From: DATFKA01 sp035268885
GTDB lineage: Bacteria > Bacteroidota > Bacteroidia > Chitinophagales > Saprospiraceae
DNA: 64,000 nucleotides
Assembly: GCA_035268885.1 (NCBI GenBank)
Contig: DATFKA010000162.1
Span: forward strand, 1 to 64,000
Reading direction: 5' to 3'
Positions 42,217-51,472 of the stretch are shown here, piece after piece. The notes beneath the pieces are model-generated. The model did not search any database, was not told where the DNA came from, and was given only the letters and a program-made list of their open reading frames with translations. The first letter of the stretch is position 1, and each line of letters starts with the position of its first letter. A program made the translations under genes and the position numbers.

Positions 42217-45200
42217 TTATTTCCAGTTTATAGGCTGCGAAAAGTGTATGACTTTACCATTACTACTAAGGCCTTCTACCCGGACATGGTAGGGAGTGGG
42301 AATGCCTCCCGTTCGAAAAGGAATATTTATTTCCTTCGTTGCTTTGTCCAAGGGTAAAAAAGGAATCCATTGAATCGTTGTCCTCAGGTCCTGACTACCA
42401 TTTGTCGGGTAAGAGGGGGAATAGAATTCGCGAGCCCGGTGGTAGCCCGGATGTTCATATTGTAATATGCCACTATCGAGGTATGCTGCTCGGCTACGCG
42501 GAATGGAGCGGGTAATCACGTTAATGTAAGGTCCGTTGACATAAATAGTTTGAATATCATCTGCCCTAAGACTTAAAAAACGAGAAGCATCAAATGTTCC
42601 TCGATTTCCCATGCCATTTATCTCAATATATACAGGTATTTTCTCTATCTGGCCCTGCGTATTAGTAATAATTCGGAGTAGCCTGATACCATCGGTTTGA
42701 AACATCGCACCAGGAACTAAATTTCCAAGAATTCTTATGCCCTGAGCTTTGGGGGCTATCCAGTCGGTCTGATCTAAATTATAGAATTTTGCTCCTCTGG
42801 TAAGTCTACTGTTAAGATTGATGCGTTTTGCTTGAATGTTTAATTCGTCGAGTTCAATTGTCCAACCGGCAGGATTGTTTTCTTGATCAGACATCGCTTT
42901 TTCTCGTAGTTGATCTAAATTCAGGGAAGAATTGCGAGGTTGTTTTCTAGAAATTTGACATAACCACTTCCGGGGTGGATTCAATTCTGCTTTGCTTAGT
43001 GGGGAAATATGGATATCCACGAGCCGATTTCCAATAACCACCCCTTCTGATTGCTTCTCTTTCGAGCCAATCCTTCCCTGGATAATAAAGGTCGTACTAT
43101 CTTTAAAAGGAAGTTGTGTAAAGCTAAATTCTCCTTTCTCATCCGTTTGTAGTTGTTGATAAACCAGGTCCTTCTCCAGGCTATTGATCATGATCTGGGT
43201 CTGTATCCGGGTAGTGTCCTCCTTTCGGGTCGTATACCCGGCGATGGTGTATCCTTTCTCCACTTCAAATGAGTGGTTTCGGGGCTTTTCAGCCAAAAGG
43301 CTACGCCAAGAAAATCTACGCCAGGTCAGGCACTGCAGTAAGAGGTCTAGATAATAGCGTTTGCGATTGGTGATATTTTGAAGATAATGACTAGCCTGAG
43401 GAATAGCTTGGCTTAGATCAGAGTTGAGCAAAAAATAGCTCTGAATATTCTCCTGGTATTTATCGAAAGGCACCAGGGTATTATTCGTAATACTCACGGA
43501 AAGATTTATGGAGGATTTCAGGAGGTTGGAGTCTAACTGAAGTGGCAAACTATACCTTTGATTTGCTTCAAAAGTAAAACTAGTATCCCTGGCACGAATA
43601 TCTTCAGCTTCCAGGCCATAATCGTTGAAGACTAGTCGCTCTGCCTGCGGCCGTTGTTGTGTATCAAAGAGGGTAAAGTGTAGCAAGCCGGCAGGGATAT
43701 CTGATTTTGACAATTGTATCGTTTTCCCATCTTCTAGTTGATCGGTCTGCAAAAAAATAGCGCCACGAACATGACCGACCAGGAAGGCCTTATCAAGTAA
43801 TGCTTTCTGGGAAGCGCCCACCTTTAAATAAATATTTTCGTCATCCACTGGATTTACGTGTAGACGGAGTCCTTCCGGATAGATGACTGGTAATGGAAAT
43901 TGGTACTCTTTTCCGGCCAGGACGAACTGGTAATAATATTTCTGATTGATTTGCGGGGCGAAACTTAATAGACCTGCTCCCAAGTGATTGGTTTTTCCGG
44001 TAGTTATTAATTGTCGGTTTTTATTGATAATCTGACCTTCTAATTGGATAGGGTGTAAGTCCGAATCCCTAAGTAGAATAACGAGGTTGGCTGGTGTATT
44101 GGCGATCAGGTCACCCCCTTCCGGGAAAAAATCAAGGAGGGGAGAGGAAGGAGCAGATGTCGTTTTGGGAATAGCGATTTCCTCTTGCAGATAGTCTCTT
44201 AATTCAATGGACCGTTCAAAGAAGAAATCAGGATCCATATTTCGCATGTAATTGGTATAGGCCCTAAGCCGGTAGGTTCCTGGTGCGTGGCTGGGTGTCC
44301 ATTGATAATCACCCGAGAACCCTATCTGACGATGTAAATGCCAGGTATAGATGATATCATCAGCAGGAGAGATCAAATCAACGTAGAGTACCTCGCTAGT
44401 TGTTTGAGGAAGATGATCAATGCCATCTACCAAATAGGCCTTAAACCAAAGGTTTTCCCGATTACTGAATACCGTCTGGTTAAGGTGTAAATAGGTCTTT
44501 TCGGGAGGCCTTCGATAACGGTATTGTAGCAAACTGTCCAGGACAGGAGACGTACTTTTTTGTGGCTTCAGCTGAATGGCAGCTTCATAATCAATGGGAA
44601 GCTGAGTCGCCATTCGATAGTTTGACCAGTATCCCGACTCTTCTATATCGGCCGGGTTAAGTAACTGGCCGTTCTGATTAATGATGAATTTTCCTGATTT
44701 GGAGCGTAAAAAAGAAGTGGCTGTTCTTTCGACTTGTCTTCGGATACCTCCTTTTTTGGCTATCGTCTTTCGCTGGATATTTCCCTTTTTGAGGACGGTC
44801 AGAAAGTCTTTTAAGAGCAGAGTATCTCCAATCTCTCCACGTTTCCAGTTCAAGTCTTCGTAGGACAATGGTGTATATCGATAGGTCTTAATACTATCTG
44901 CCTGGGTAATGCCGAATTCGTATCTCTCCAGTTGGGTGGGAAGTCGATTGACCAGGGATAAGAAAAATAATTGTTTAGACTGTAGATAGTATTGTTTACG
45001 ACGGCCTTCAATTTTTCGGGTGTGGCGGTACTGGTCTTTGATGTCTTTAAAGAAAAGTTTGCCTCGGTAGCGTACATCTTCCCGGGCATCTATAGAAAAG
45101 TGCTCCAGTACAAATTGTAATTCGTAACCGGTTTTTTTATTGATGAATCTGAGGTTGTCGATGGCTCTGGCTTCGAACAGACTGTCCGATACTTCGAACC

Positions 45201-45648
45201 AGAGTACTTCCGAGTTTAAGAATTCAATATCCTTTTTTCTCACATTCTCCCCGAAAAAGGTGGTTTGGAATTGCTTCATCCATCTTTTTCGATTGCGAGC
45301 ATTCTTTTTTTTTGCAGCCAAGACTACTGCTCCCAGATCCTGGGGACTTTCTTGAAGCAGTACCTGGTTAATACCTACGCTAAGCTGAGAAGAGGGGACA
45401 ACGAGATTCTCATAGCTGATATGCGTAATAATTAACTCAAAATCATCCAGGCTTCTGGTATCCAGAATAGCCAGCCCATCTTGATTACTACTGGTCCCAA
45501 TAGAGCTATTTTGTATGAAAACAAAGGCATCGCTAACGGGGCCCTTTGTACGGGCATCCAGCACTTGAATAGAAATGTTTTGTCCATTTACGGCAAAGGA
45601 AAAGAAGAGGCTGATGAACAAACAAAAAATTGAGTGGCGAATACTCAT
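42217..45648 (-). CDS. Large exported protein with carboxypeptidase-regulatory-like and MG2-like domains
   Basis: I start at the ATG at 45648 (MSIRHSIFCLFISLFFSFAVNGQ), which gives a good signal peptide and 1143 residues; the frame is open to an ATG at 45687. After the signal comes a CarboxypepD_reg-like domain (about 24-110, ISIQVLDARTKGPVSDAFVF, SYENLVVP, NQDGLAILD), then a unique basic region. An alpha-2-macroglobulin MG2-type domain follows (about 395-495, KTYLHLNQTVFSNRENLWFKAYLVD, PGTYRLRAYTNYMRNMD), then several Ig-like domains. A plug-like stretch (about 960-1070, MFQTDGIRLLRIITNTQGQ, DIQTIYVNGPYINVITRS) lies near the end. Such proteins occur widely in Bacteroidota as periplasmic outer-membrane-associated proteins without known function. 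Confidence 0.8.
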   Translation of the reverse strand: MSIRHSIFCLFISLFFSFAVNGQNISIQVLDARTKGPVSDAFVFIQNSSIGTSSNQDGLAILDTRSLDDFELIITHISYENLVVPSSQLSVGINQVLLQESPQDLGAVVLAAKKKNARNRKRWMKQFQTTFFGENVRKKDIEFLNSEVLWFEVSDSLFEARAIDNLRFINKKTGYELQFVLEHFSIDAREDVRYRGKLFFKDIKDQYRHTRKIEGRRKQYYLQSKQLFFLSLVNRLPTQLERYEFGITQADSIKTYRYTPLSYEDLNWKRGEIGDTLLLKDFLTVLKKGNIQRKTIAKKGGIRRQVERTATSFLRSKSGKFIINQNGQLLNPADIEESGYWSNYRMATQLPIDYEAAIQLKPQKSTSPVLDSLLQYRYRRPPEKTYLHLNQTVFSNRENLWFKAYLVDGIDHLPQTTSEVLYVDLISPADDIIYTWHLHRQIGFSGDYQWTPSHAPGTYRLRAYTNYMRNMDPDFFFERSIELRDYLQEEIAIPKTTSAPSSPLLDFFPEGGDLIANTPANLVILLRDSDLHPIQLEGQIINKNRQLITTGKTNHLGAGLLSFAPQINQKYYYQFVLAGKEYQFPLPVIYPEGLRLHVNPVDDENIYLKVGASQKALLDKAFLVGHVRGAIFLQTDQLEDGKTIQLSKSDIPAGLLHFTLFDTQQRPQAERLVFNDYGLEAEDIRARDTSFTFEANQRYSLPLQLDSNLLKSSINLSVSITNNTLVPFDKYQENIQSYFLLNSDLSQAIPQASHYLQNITNRKRYYLDLLLQCLTWRRFSWRSLLAEKPRNHSFEVEKGYTIAGYTTRKEDTTRIQTQIMINSLEKDLVYQQLQTDEKGEFSFTQLPFKDSTTFIIQGRIGSKEKQSEGVVIGNRLVDIHISPLSKAELNPPRKWLCQISRKQPRNSSLNLDQLREKAMSDQENNPAGWTIELDELNIQAKRINLNSRLTRGAKFYNLDQTDWIAPKAQGIRILGNLVPGAMFQTDGIRLLRIITNTQGQIEKIPVYIEINGMGNRGTFDASRFLSLRADDIQTIYVNGPYINVITRSIPRSRAAYLDSGILQYEHPGYHRAREFYSPSYPTNGSQDLRTTIQWIPFLPLDKATKEINIPFRTGGIPTPYHVRVEGLSSNGKVIHFSQPINWK

Positions 45649-45734
45649 ATTGCGGAGTTTTAAGGTACTCAATGATGACTCCACCATTAGCTTTTTGATT
45701 TACTTAAGGGGAGGAAATCAATCGAGTAAAAAAA

Positions 45735-45766
45735 AAGCGAATCGGGGCTTTTGCTCCGATTCGCTT
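45735..45766 (-). terminator. Intrinsic terminator of the SulP gene
   Basis: AAGCGAATCGG and CCGATTCGCTT form an 11-bp stem with a 10-base loop, 18 bases past the SulP stop. On the minus strand a run of nine T follows directly, making this the clearest terminator in the window. Confidence 0.9.
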
Positions 45767-45784
45767 AGAATAGGAAGTTTGAGC

Positions 45785-47431
45785 TTATTCCGTCATTACC
45801 TTTTTCAGGTATGACTTATTGTTACCATTTTTGCCCTCTGGTACAACAACGTCTCGGAAAAGACCCAATGGATCCACAATCTTAGCTTCGTTTTCGTCTA
45901 AACCACGTATCTCTGCTCGAATATTTCGCTCTATTGTTTTTTCTTCGAAGTCAGCAAAGATCTCCAGTATATCCGGATGAATCGTTTTAGCTTTGGAAGC
46001 ATCAATAATAACGTGCGAATTCTCAGGGATTTCTTCTAACGTTTTTTGGATACTGGCTTTGTTTAGGAAGCTTACATCTTCTGCTAATTTGATAAAAATA
46101 GGTTCGCCTTCCTTGTAGTCTTTAGGATCAAAGTGGTAGGGTACTTTGTAATTATTCCAAAGTAATTGCACGATGGCCACTGCCATACCCATACCAATAC
46201 CAATCAGTAGATCGGTGAATACGATACCCACAATCGTTACAATAAAGGGGATGAACTGTGTTTTACCCATTTTGTACATCGTTCTAAATAGCGACGGCTT
46301 CGCTAGCTTGTAACCAACCAAAAAGAGAATAGCCGCTAAACTGGCCAGTGGGATTTTATTCAGCAGGCTGGGAATAGCCATGGCGGATACCAGCAGCATG
46401 ATACCGTGAATAAAGGCAGAGGCCTTAGAGCGACCACCCGACTGAATATTAGCCGAACTACGCACAATTACCTGTGTAACGGGCAGGCCACCGATAAAAC
46501 CAGCTACCATATTACCTACACCTTGTGCAACCAGCTCGCGGTTGGTCGGCGTGATGCGTTTGCGGGGGTCGAGCTTGTCAGTTGCTTCCACACACAATAG
46601 GGTTTCCAGGCTAGCTACTATGGCGATAGTCATAGCCGTTACGTAAACGTGGGAGTTGTTCCACTGAGAGAAATCCGGGAAAGAAAACTGTCCAAAAAAG
46701 CCAGAAATAGATTCCGCGACGGGAATATTAACCGTTTGATCACCCCGCAGTGCCATATCCGTACCCGTAAAAAAGGAGTTGAGTAATATACCCAATACCA
46801 CGACCACCAGGGGCCCCTGAATAATATTAGTGAAACCCAGCTTTTTCATAAAGGGACGTTCCCAAAGGATAAGAATGAGGATGGATAAGGTGGCAATGAT
46901 GACTGCTCCAGGGCTAATATAATTGAGCATATTAATCAATTCACTAAAGGTATTCTGCCCATCGACCTGCATAAATGCAAAATCTCCTTCGGGATCTTTA
47001 TCATAACCTAAAGCGTGTGGGATTTGCTTTAGGAAAATAATAATGCCGATACCCGCCAGCATTCCTTTAATGACCGAGGAGGGGAAGTAGTAACCAATGA
47101 CGCCCGCTTTTAACAATCCAAAGATTAGTTGAATGGCACCAGCAATAACTACTGCCATCAGGAAAACGTCAAAACTGCCTAATTCCTGAATGGCCGTTAA
47201 GACGATTACCGCCAGACCAGCTGCCGGACCACTAACGCCCAGTGGAGAACCGCTTAACAGAGCTACGATCGTACCGCCGACGATACCCGAAATGATACCT
47301 GAAAAAAGCGGAGCACCGGATGCCAGGGCAATACCCAGACAGAGGGGTAAGGCGACCAGGAATACTACAATACTGGCCGGTAAATCATATTTTAGGTTTG
47401 CGAATAAACCTTCTTTTTCGTTTGCGCTCAT
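45785..47431 (-). CDS. SulP-family inorganic anion transporter
   Basis: The 548-residue inner-membrane protein has the SLC26/SulP transmembrane core (about 15-430; LPLCLGIALASGAPLFSGIISG, GSPLGVSGPAAGLAVIV, CVEATDKLDPRKRITPTNRE, GGLPVTQVIVRSSANIQSG) and a C-terminal STAS domain (about 440-535, VIIDASKAKTIHPDILEIFADF). Substrates in this group are sulfate or bicarbonate; the sequence alone does not decide. No carbonic anhydrase or sulfate-assimilation gene is near. Terminator at 45735. Confidence 0.92.
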   Translation of the reverse strand: MSANEKEGLFANLKYDLPASIVVFLVALPLCLGIALASGAPLFSGIISGIVGGTIVALLSGSPLGVSGPAAGLAVIVLTAIQELGSFDVFLMAVVIAGAIQLIFGLLKAGVIGYYFPSSVIKGMLAGIGIIIFLKQIPHALGYDKDPEGDFAFMQVDGQNTFSELINMLNYISPGAVIIATLSILILILWERPFMKKLGFTNIIQGPLVVVVLGILLNSFFTGTDMALRGDQTVNIPVAESISGFFGQFSFPDFSQWNNSHVYVTAMTIAIVASLETLLCVEATDKLDPRKRITPTNRELVAQGVGNMVAGFIGGLPVTQVIVRSSANIQSGGRSKASAFIHGIMLLVSAMAIPSLLNKIPLASLAAILFLVGYKLAKPSLFRTMYKMGKTQFIPFIVTIVGIVFTDLLIGIGMGMAVAIVQLLWNNYKVPYHFDPKDYKEGEPIFIKLAEDVSFLNKASIQKTLEEIPENSHVIIDASKAKTIHPDILEIFADFEEKTIERNIRAEIRGLDENEAKIVDPLGLFRDVVVPEGKNGNNKSYLKKVMTE

Positions 47432-47602
47432 GTTTGTGTTGTTATGTATATAGTTAATGGTTTGTTTTGACAGGGCTCACTTCCGCTAATGTGAAGTAAG
47501 CTATGCCTTTACTGAGGTCTATAAGTATTTGCAGTGGAAAACAGACAAAAAGCAGTATGTCTTTCAGGAGGGTATTGAATTAGCTGTAATGAAAAGTTTG
47601 AG

Positions 47603-47941
47603 CTAAAATAAGATGGCTACCTCGGGAGGGGGATCAAAAATCAGGAGGTAAATACTATTGAAAAGACCAAAATTCTGCCTGCTGTGAGGCTTGAATAGAA
47701 GGGGATCCAGATGAATAGTTTTACGTTCAACTAAAAACTCATCGCTATCAATTTTCTGGATTTCTTTTTCAGATTCCTGTTCGGTCTCTCCATCGTTGTG
47801 TTCTAATTGCTCGATCAGAATGGCATCAGTAGCTGCAAAACATTGCCGGACGGGAACAGAAATGATTAGGCAAAGCAACAACAGGGCTACCCAATTGGGT
47901 AAGCCGGCACAGGACCAAAGCCGCCCAAATACACTTTTCAT
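47603..47941 (-). CDS. Small hypothetical exported protein
   Basis: I do not recognise this 112-residue protein. It begins with a signal-like hydrophobic helix (LPNWVALLLLCLIISVPVRQCFA, ending near residue 36), then a strongly acidic stretch (EHNDGETEQESEKEIQK), and ends with FGLFNSIYLLIFDPPPEVAILF, which is hydrophobic and proline-containing. It lies between the SulP gene and the LytTR system on the same strand. A hairpin (47967-47983) sits just upstream, and the spacer 47432-47602 below it contains TTTGACAGGGC, which also occurs in that hairpin in the opposite direction. Confidence 0.55.
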   Translation of the reverse strand: MKSVFGRLWSCAGLPNWVALLLLCLIISVPVRQCFAATDAILIEQLEHNDGETEQESEKEIQKIDSDEFLVERKTIHLDPLLFKPHSRQNFGLFNSIYLLIFDPPPEVAILF

Positions 47942-47966
47942 TTAATTATATGTTGCTTAGATCTAT

Positions 47967-47983
47967 GCCCTGTCAAACAGGGC
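47967..47983. promoter_or_regulatory. Short hairpin upstream of the small exported protein gene
   Basis: GCCCTGT-CAA-ACAGGGC, a perfect 7-bp stem with a 3-base loop, 26 bases before the start of the gene at 47941. It could be a terminator for the LytTR regulator gene above (minus strand, ends at 48059), although no T-run follows, or a leader element. Confidence 0.4.
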
Positions 47984-48058
47984 CAATTAAGTTAAAACGT
48001 AAAATACAAAAAAAATAGCTTAAAATCTGGAGAAGTCCCATTAAATCCAGTAAAAAAA

Positions 48059-48796
48059 TTAGCCAATCAGATTCTGTTTATCGATGTAGTCGTGAAAGGT
48101 CTGTTTATAGAGTCCCCCCACTGGGATAGTGGTACCGGCAATGACTAGGTCATTCTTGCCAATGCTTTCTATTTGGTCCAGCGAAATGATATAAGACTTG
48201 TGTACCCTCAAAAAGGGTGGTGTTTCGAGGGCTTCTTCAATTTTCTTCAGATTCTGGAGGGTCATGATTTTTATATGGGGAGTGAAGATGCGAGAATAGT
48301 CTTTCATACCCTCGATATAAAGGATTTCATCTAACCATATTTTTTGTAATCGGTATTCAGAACGCACCAGAATATAGGGACGTGATTCTATTGTTGTCTC
48401 CTCTTTAGAATCGGGTAGGGTAGCGGCCTTTTTGCGGTCTTCCAGGTGGTTGTGTACGCGCTCTACGGCTTTTAGAAAACGCTGAAAAGAAATGGGTTTT
48501 AACAAATAATCGGATACGTCCAACTCATATCCTTTTAGCGCATACTCATCATAAGCGGTGGTCATTATGACCTGAGGCTTCCGTTCCAGTGTTTCCAACA
48601 ATTGGATTCCGGTCAGCCCGTCCATCTGGATATCCAGGAACAAAAGGTCGACGGGTTGTTCTTTTAGATAGTTTAGGGCTGTTAAGGCATTGTCAAAGGA
48701 GGCTTTCAGCTCGAGAAAAGGGACTTTTTGAATGAATTTCTCCATTTTATCAAGGGCTAGCGGCTCATCGTCAACGGTAATGCAACTCATCTTCAT
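48059..48796 (-). CDS. LytTR-type response regulator
   Basis: The 245-residue cytoplasmic protein has a receiver domain (about 1-120) with phospho-acceptor Asp55 (LLFLDIQMDG), the acidic pair in VDDEP and the Lys of DYLLKP. It ends in a LytTR DNA-binding domain (about 145-240; ILVRSEYRLQKIWLDEILYIEGMKDYSRI, FLRVHKSYIISLDQI). It should be phosphorylated by the LytS-type kinase encoded 32 bases upstream on the same strand. Such regulators often control neighbouring transport genes; the divergent export operon at 50194 is the obvious candidate target. Confidence 0.94.
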   Translation of the reverse strand: MKMSCITVDDEPLALDKMEKFIQKVPFLELKASFDNALTALNYLKEQPVDLLFLDIQMDGLTGIQLLETLERKPQVIMTTAYDEYALKGYELDVSDYLLKPISFQRFLKAVERVHNHLEDRKKAATLPDSKEETTIESRPYILVRSEYRLQKIWLDEILYIEGMKDYSRIFTPHIKIMTLQNLKKIEEALETPPFLRVHKSYIISLDQIESIGKNDLVIAGTTIPVGGLYKQTFHDYIDKQNLIG

Positions 48797-48828
48797 AGGC
48801 TCTTTTTTTAGTAGTATTGGTAATCAGG

Positions 48829-49929
48829 TTAATTAGAGTAGTTGAGTTTAGCCACTGGTTTCTCTATTTGCTGAGGGACTACATTCGTTTTGGCAGGAAT
48901 CTCAATAAATATTTGAAAGTTGGGTGGCGTATCATTAATAATAAAATCGTGTTGATCCTGAAAAATGAGTTTCAGACGGCGTTCGACATTACTCAGGCCA
49001 ATCCCTCCCAGTTCGTCTTTTGGCCCTTCGCGGTTAGGATCATATTCGTTGAGGACTTCGAATTGATAGCGCTGCTCACTTACCCGTAAATTGATAATGA
49101 TCCCCGGGCTGGGACCCGATTTGCGACCGTGCTTATAGGCATTCTCCACAAATGGTACCAGTAGCATAGGTGGTATTACCTTACCCTGGGTATTCCCCTC
49201 TACATTAAATTGTATAAAGGCCGGATCTTTTAGTCTTAAGCGAATCAGATCGATCATACTGCGCAGATAATAGACCTCTTTGTCCAGAGAGACAAAAGCG
49301 GCGTTCGATTCGTAAAGCATGTAACGCATAATCTCGGAAAGGCGTACAATGGCATCCGACGCCCGATCCTGATCAATGTGGACTAATGAATCTATATTAT
49401 TCAGCGTATTAAAAATGAAATGGGGATTGATCTGCGAGCGTAGCATGCGTAGTTCACTTTCCAGGTGCTGTTGCTCCAATTCCAGGTGCCGCTGTTTGTC
49501 TTGTAACCAGGCTCGAAAAAGTCGTACCCCACAGAACAGAAAGACAAAGGAGTAAGTACCAATAAAAATACCAAAAAGGGCCGGAAAGAATAAAAAGGGC
49601 TCTTCTATATCTGGAACACCATATATATACGGGGTGATCAGAAAATAGTAGGCCGCTCTTTCCAGGCATAAGAAGACAGTTACCGAAATACTGAAATACA
49701 AAACAAAGGCCGTCCACTTTTGTCGCATCAAATAACGGGGGACTAGAAAATAGGCCGTGAAATAAACGACCAGTAAATCGATGGGCATAATAATGGCGGT
49801 GCTCGACCAGAAGTATTCCAGTCGGCCCGTTAGGCGATTCGATATGTAGTAAAACAAAGTAAGAACCAACCAAAATGCAATGTGTGCTATGATTCTCAGC
49901 CAGCGTTCTTTTCCCTTTATTGCTAACAT
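48829..49929 (-). CDS. LytS/His_kinase-type sensor kinase
   Basis: The 366-residue membrane protein has four predicted transmembrane helices (about 10-140) and no large periplasmic sensor domain. The His_kinase domain shows the phospho-acceptor His in SQINPHFIFNTLNNI, the ATP-binding Asn in PFVENAYKHG and the glycine box GGIGLSNVERRLKLIF. It probably senses a membrane or envelope condition and phosphorylates the LytTR regulator that follows it. It is divergent from the export operon; the 264-bp spacer between holds the palindrome at 50063. Confidence 0.94.
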   Translation of the reverse strand: MLAIKGKERWLRIIAHIAFWLVLTLFYYISNRLTGRLEYFWSSTAIIMPIDLLVVYFTAYFLVPRYLMRQKWTAFVLYFSISVTVFLCLERAAYYFLITPYIYGVPDIEEPFLFFPALFGIFIGTYSFVFLFCGVRLFRAWLQDKQRHLELEQQHLESELRMLRSQINPHFIFNTLNNIDSLVHIDQDRASDAIVRLSEIMRYMLYESNAAFVSLDKEVYYLRSMIDLIRLRLKDPAFIQFNVEGNTQGKVIPPMLLVPFVENAYKHGRKSGPSPGIIINLRVSEQRYQFEVLNEYDPNREGPKDELGGIGLSNVERRLKLIFQDQHDFIINDTPPNFQIFIEIPAKTNVVPQQIEKPVAKLNYSN

Positions 49930-50062
49930 AACCTAAAAATACAAAGCTTTCGCAAAATGACCCACTGCTTCTCTACTAGTGGTCGTTTTTGCTATACGTA
50001 TTTCATCCATTGACTGACTTACTGAAAAGCAAGGAACCCGGAATGCCCACTTTCGAACGATG

Positions 50063-50084
50063 AAGTGTTCGATATCGGACACTT
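50063..50084. promoter_or_regulatory. 22-bp palindrome, candidate enhancer site for the NtrC-type regulator
   Basis: The arms AAGTGT/ACACTT and the core CGATATCG form an inverted repeat with a single mismatched pair. It lies 110 bases before the adaptor gene and about 50-70 bases upstream of the sigma-54-like element at 50135, the distance usual for an upstream activating sequence. A related CACTTTCG stretch precedes it at 50048. Confidence 0.55.
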
Positions 50085-50134
50085 TGTTGCAGTGGTAAAA
50101 TCATAGGTTTCTGAATTTCAATCGTTTATGTTTT

Positions 50135-50150
50135 TGGCATGGCGATTGAC
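50135..50150 (+). promoter_or_regulatory. Possible sigma-54 promoter of the export operon
   Basis: TGGCATGGCGATTGAC resembles the -24/-12 consensus TGGCACG-N4-TTGC: the -24 GG is present with correct spacing, but the -12 GC reads GA. It would start transcription about 34 bases before the ATG at 50194. The operon's own sigma-54 activator makes the match plausible. Confidence 0.35.
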
Positions 50151-50193
50151 TCTTCCTGTAGTGTAATTGGAATTAATAAAATAAACAATCATT

Positions 50194-51444
50194 ATGGATA
50201 GGCCCATTTCAGAAAACAAACAGCGTAAGCAAGCCTGGCGGAAAGGAGGGAAATATCTTTTGTTGCTAATAAGTGTGGCTTTAGTTTTTTTGCTCATCCG
50301 TCGTGCACTGCGCACTCGCTTGGATAATAGCGACTTCCAGGTAGCCACTGTAGAGATCGGAGATGTAGAGAATGCTATTTCGGCTTACGGGTCTGTAGTT
50401 CCCGCTTTTGAGGAGCAGATCAACGCACCGGTGGCTACCGAAATTAACGAAGTGCTGGTGCGTTCGGGGGCCGCCGTGGAAGAGGGAGTACTACTTATGC
50501 AGTTGGATGACGAATACATTCAGTTGCAGTACGATCAGACTAAAGATCAGGTAGAACTAAAGAAAAACAAAATCACCCGCCTGCGCCATGAGTACGAGAA
50601 AAACCTCAACGAGCTGCGCTACGAGACCGAAATCAAAGGACTACAATTGGCCTCTTTGGAGGCTCAGTTAAAAGATGCCCAACGTTTGCAGAAGATCGGT
50701 TCTGCTACTGTGGAAGAAGTAGAGAAAGCAGATTTGGAGTTGAAAATCGCCCAGCTAGAGAAAAAGAAGCTAGACAATAATTTATCCTTTAAGGAAAAGA
50801 CGATAAACAGTGATCGCCGTAACCTAGAGCTGGAGATGCTGATTGAAGAGAAAAAACTTAGGGAGTTTGAGCGAAAGTTGTCCGAGACCGCCGTCAGGGC
50901 ACCTCGTGCCGGAGTCGTAACCTGGATCAATGAGTCGATCGGTCAGAAGGTAAACGAAGGGGAGGCACTGGTCAAATTGGCCAACCTGGAAGCCTTCCGT
51001 ATTGAAGCCAGCTGCTCGGATCGCTACGCCGATATTATCAAGACTGGCCTGCCCGTTCGCGTAAGAGTGAACCGGGAAGACCTGGCTGGGTATATCTCCG
51101 CTATCCTCCCTTCCGTCGAAAATAATACCCTCGAATTTATCGTCGAACTCGAAAACGATAACTACCCCGGCTTGCGTCCCAATATGCGGGTAGAAGTGTT
51201 TGTCGTCTCCGACAAAAAAGAACAGGTACTACGTGTCCGCAACGGAGCTGCCTTCACCGGAGCCGTTGAGCAAAACGTCTTCGTCCTGAGCGGAGAAGAA
51301 GCCATCCGCCAGCGAGTGAATATTGGTCTCACCAGCAGCGATTATGTAGAGCTACGCAATACCAGCCTGCAACCCGGTGACCGGGTCATTATTTCAGATA
51401 TGAAAGATTATGATCATTTGGAGACCATCACTCTGCGTCCCTAA
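50194..51444 (+). CDS. HlyD/RND-type periplasmic adaptor protein
   Basis: The 416-residue membrane-fusion protein has an N-terminal anchor (KYLLLLISVALVFLLIRRAL, about 24-43). A split biotinyl-lipoyl domain follows (VGDVENAISAYGSVVPAFEEQINAP, later VRAPRAGVVTWINESIGQKVNEGE), with a long coiled-coil hairpin between (about 115-230, Glu/Lys/Leu rich) and then beta-barrel domains. It links an inner-membrane ABC transporter to the TolC-type channel encoded next; the ATPase and two permeases follow. It is the first gene of the operon. Confidence 0.93.
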   Translation: MDRPISENKQRKQAWRKGGKYLLLLISVALVFLLIRRALRTRLDNSDFQVATVEIGDVENAISAYGSVVPAFEEQINAPVATEINEVLVRSGAAVEEGVLLMQLDDEYIQLQYDQTKDQVELKKNKITRLRHEYEKNLNELRYETEIKGLQLASLEAQLKDAQRLQKIGSATVEEVEKADLELKIAQLEKKKLDNNLSFKEKTINSDRRNLELEMLIEEKKLREFERKLSETAVRAPRAGVVTWINESIGQKVNEGEALVKLANLEAFRIEASCSDRYADIIKTGLPVRVRVNREDLAGYISAILPSVENNTLEFIVELENDNYPGLRPNMRVEVFVVSDKKEQVLRVRNGAAFTGAVEQNVFVLSGEEAIRQRVNIGLTSSDYVELRNTSLQPGDRVIISDMKDYDHLETITLRP

Positions 51445-51472
51445 TTGGGTTTCATTTCAAATACACTACCTT

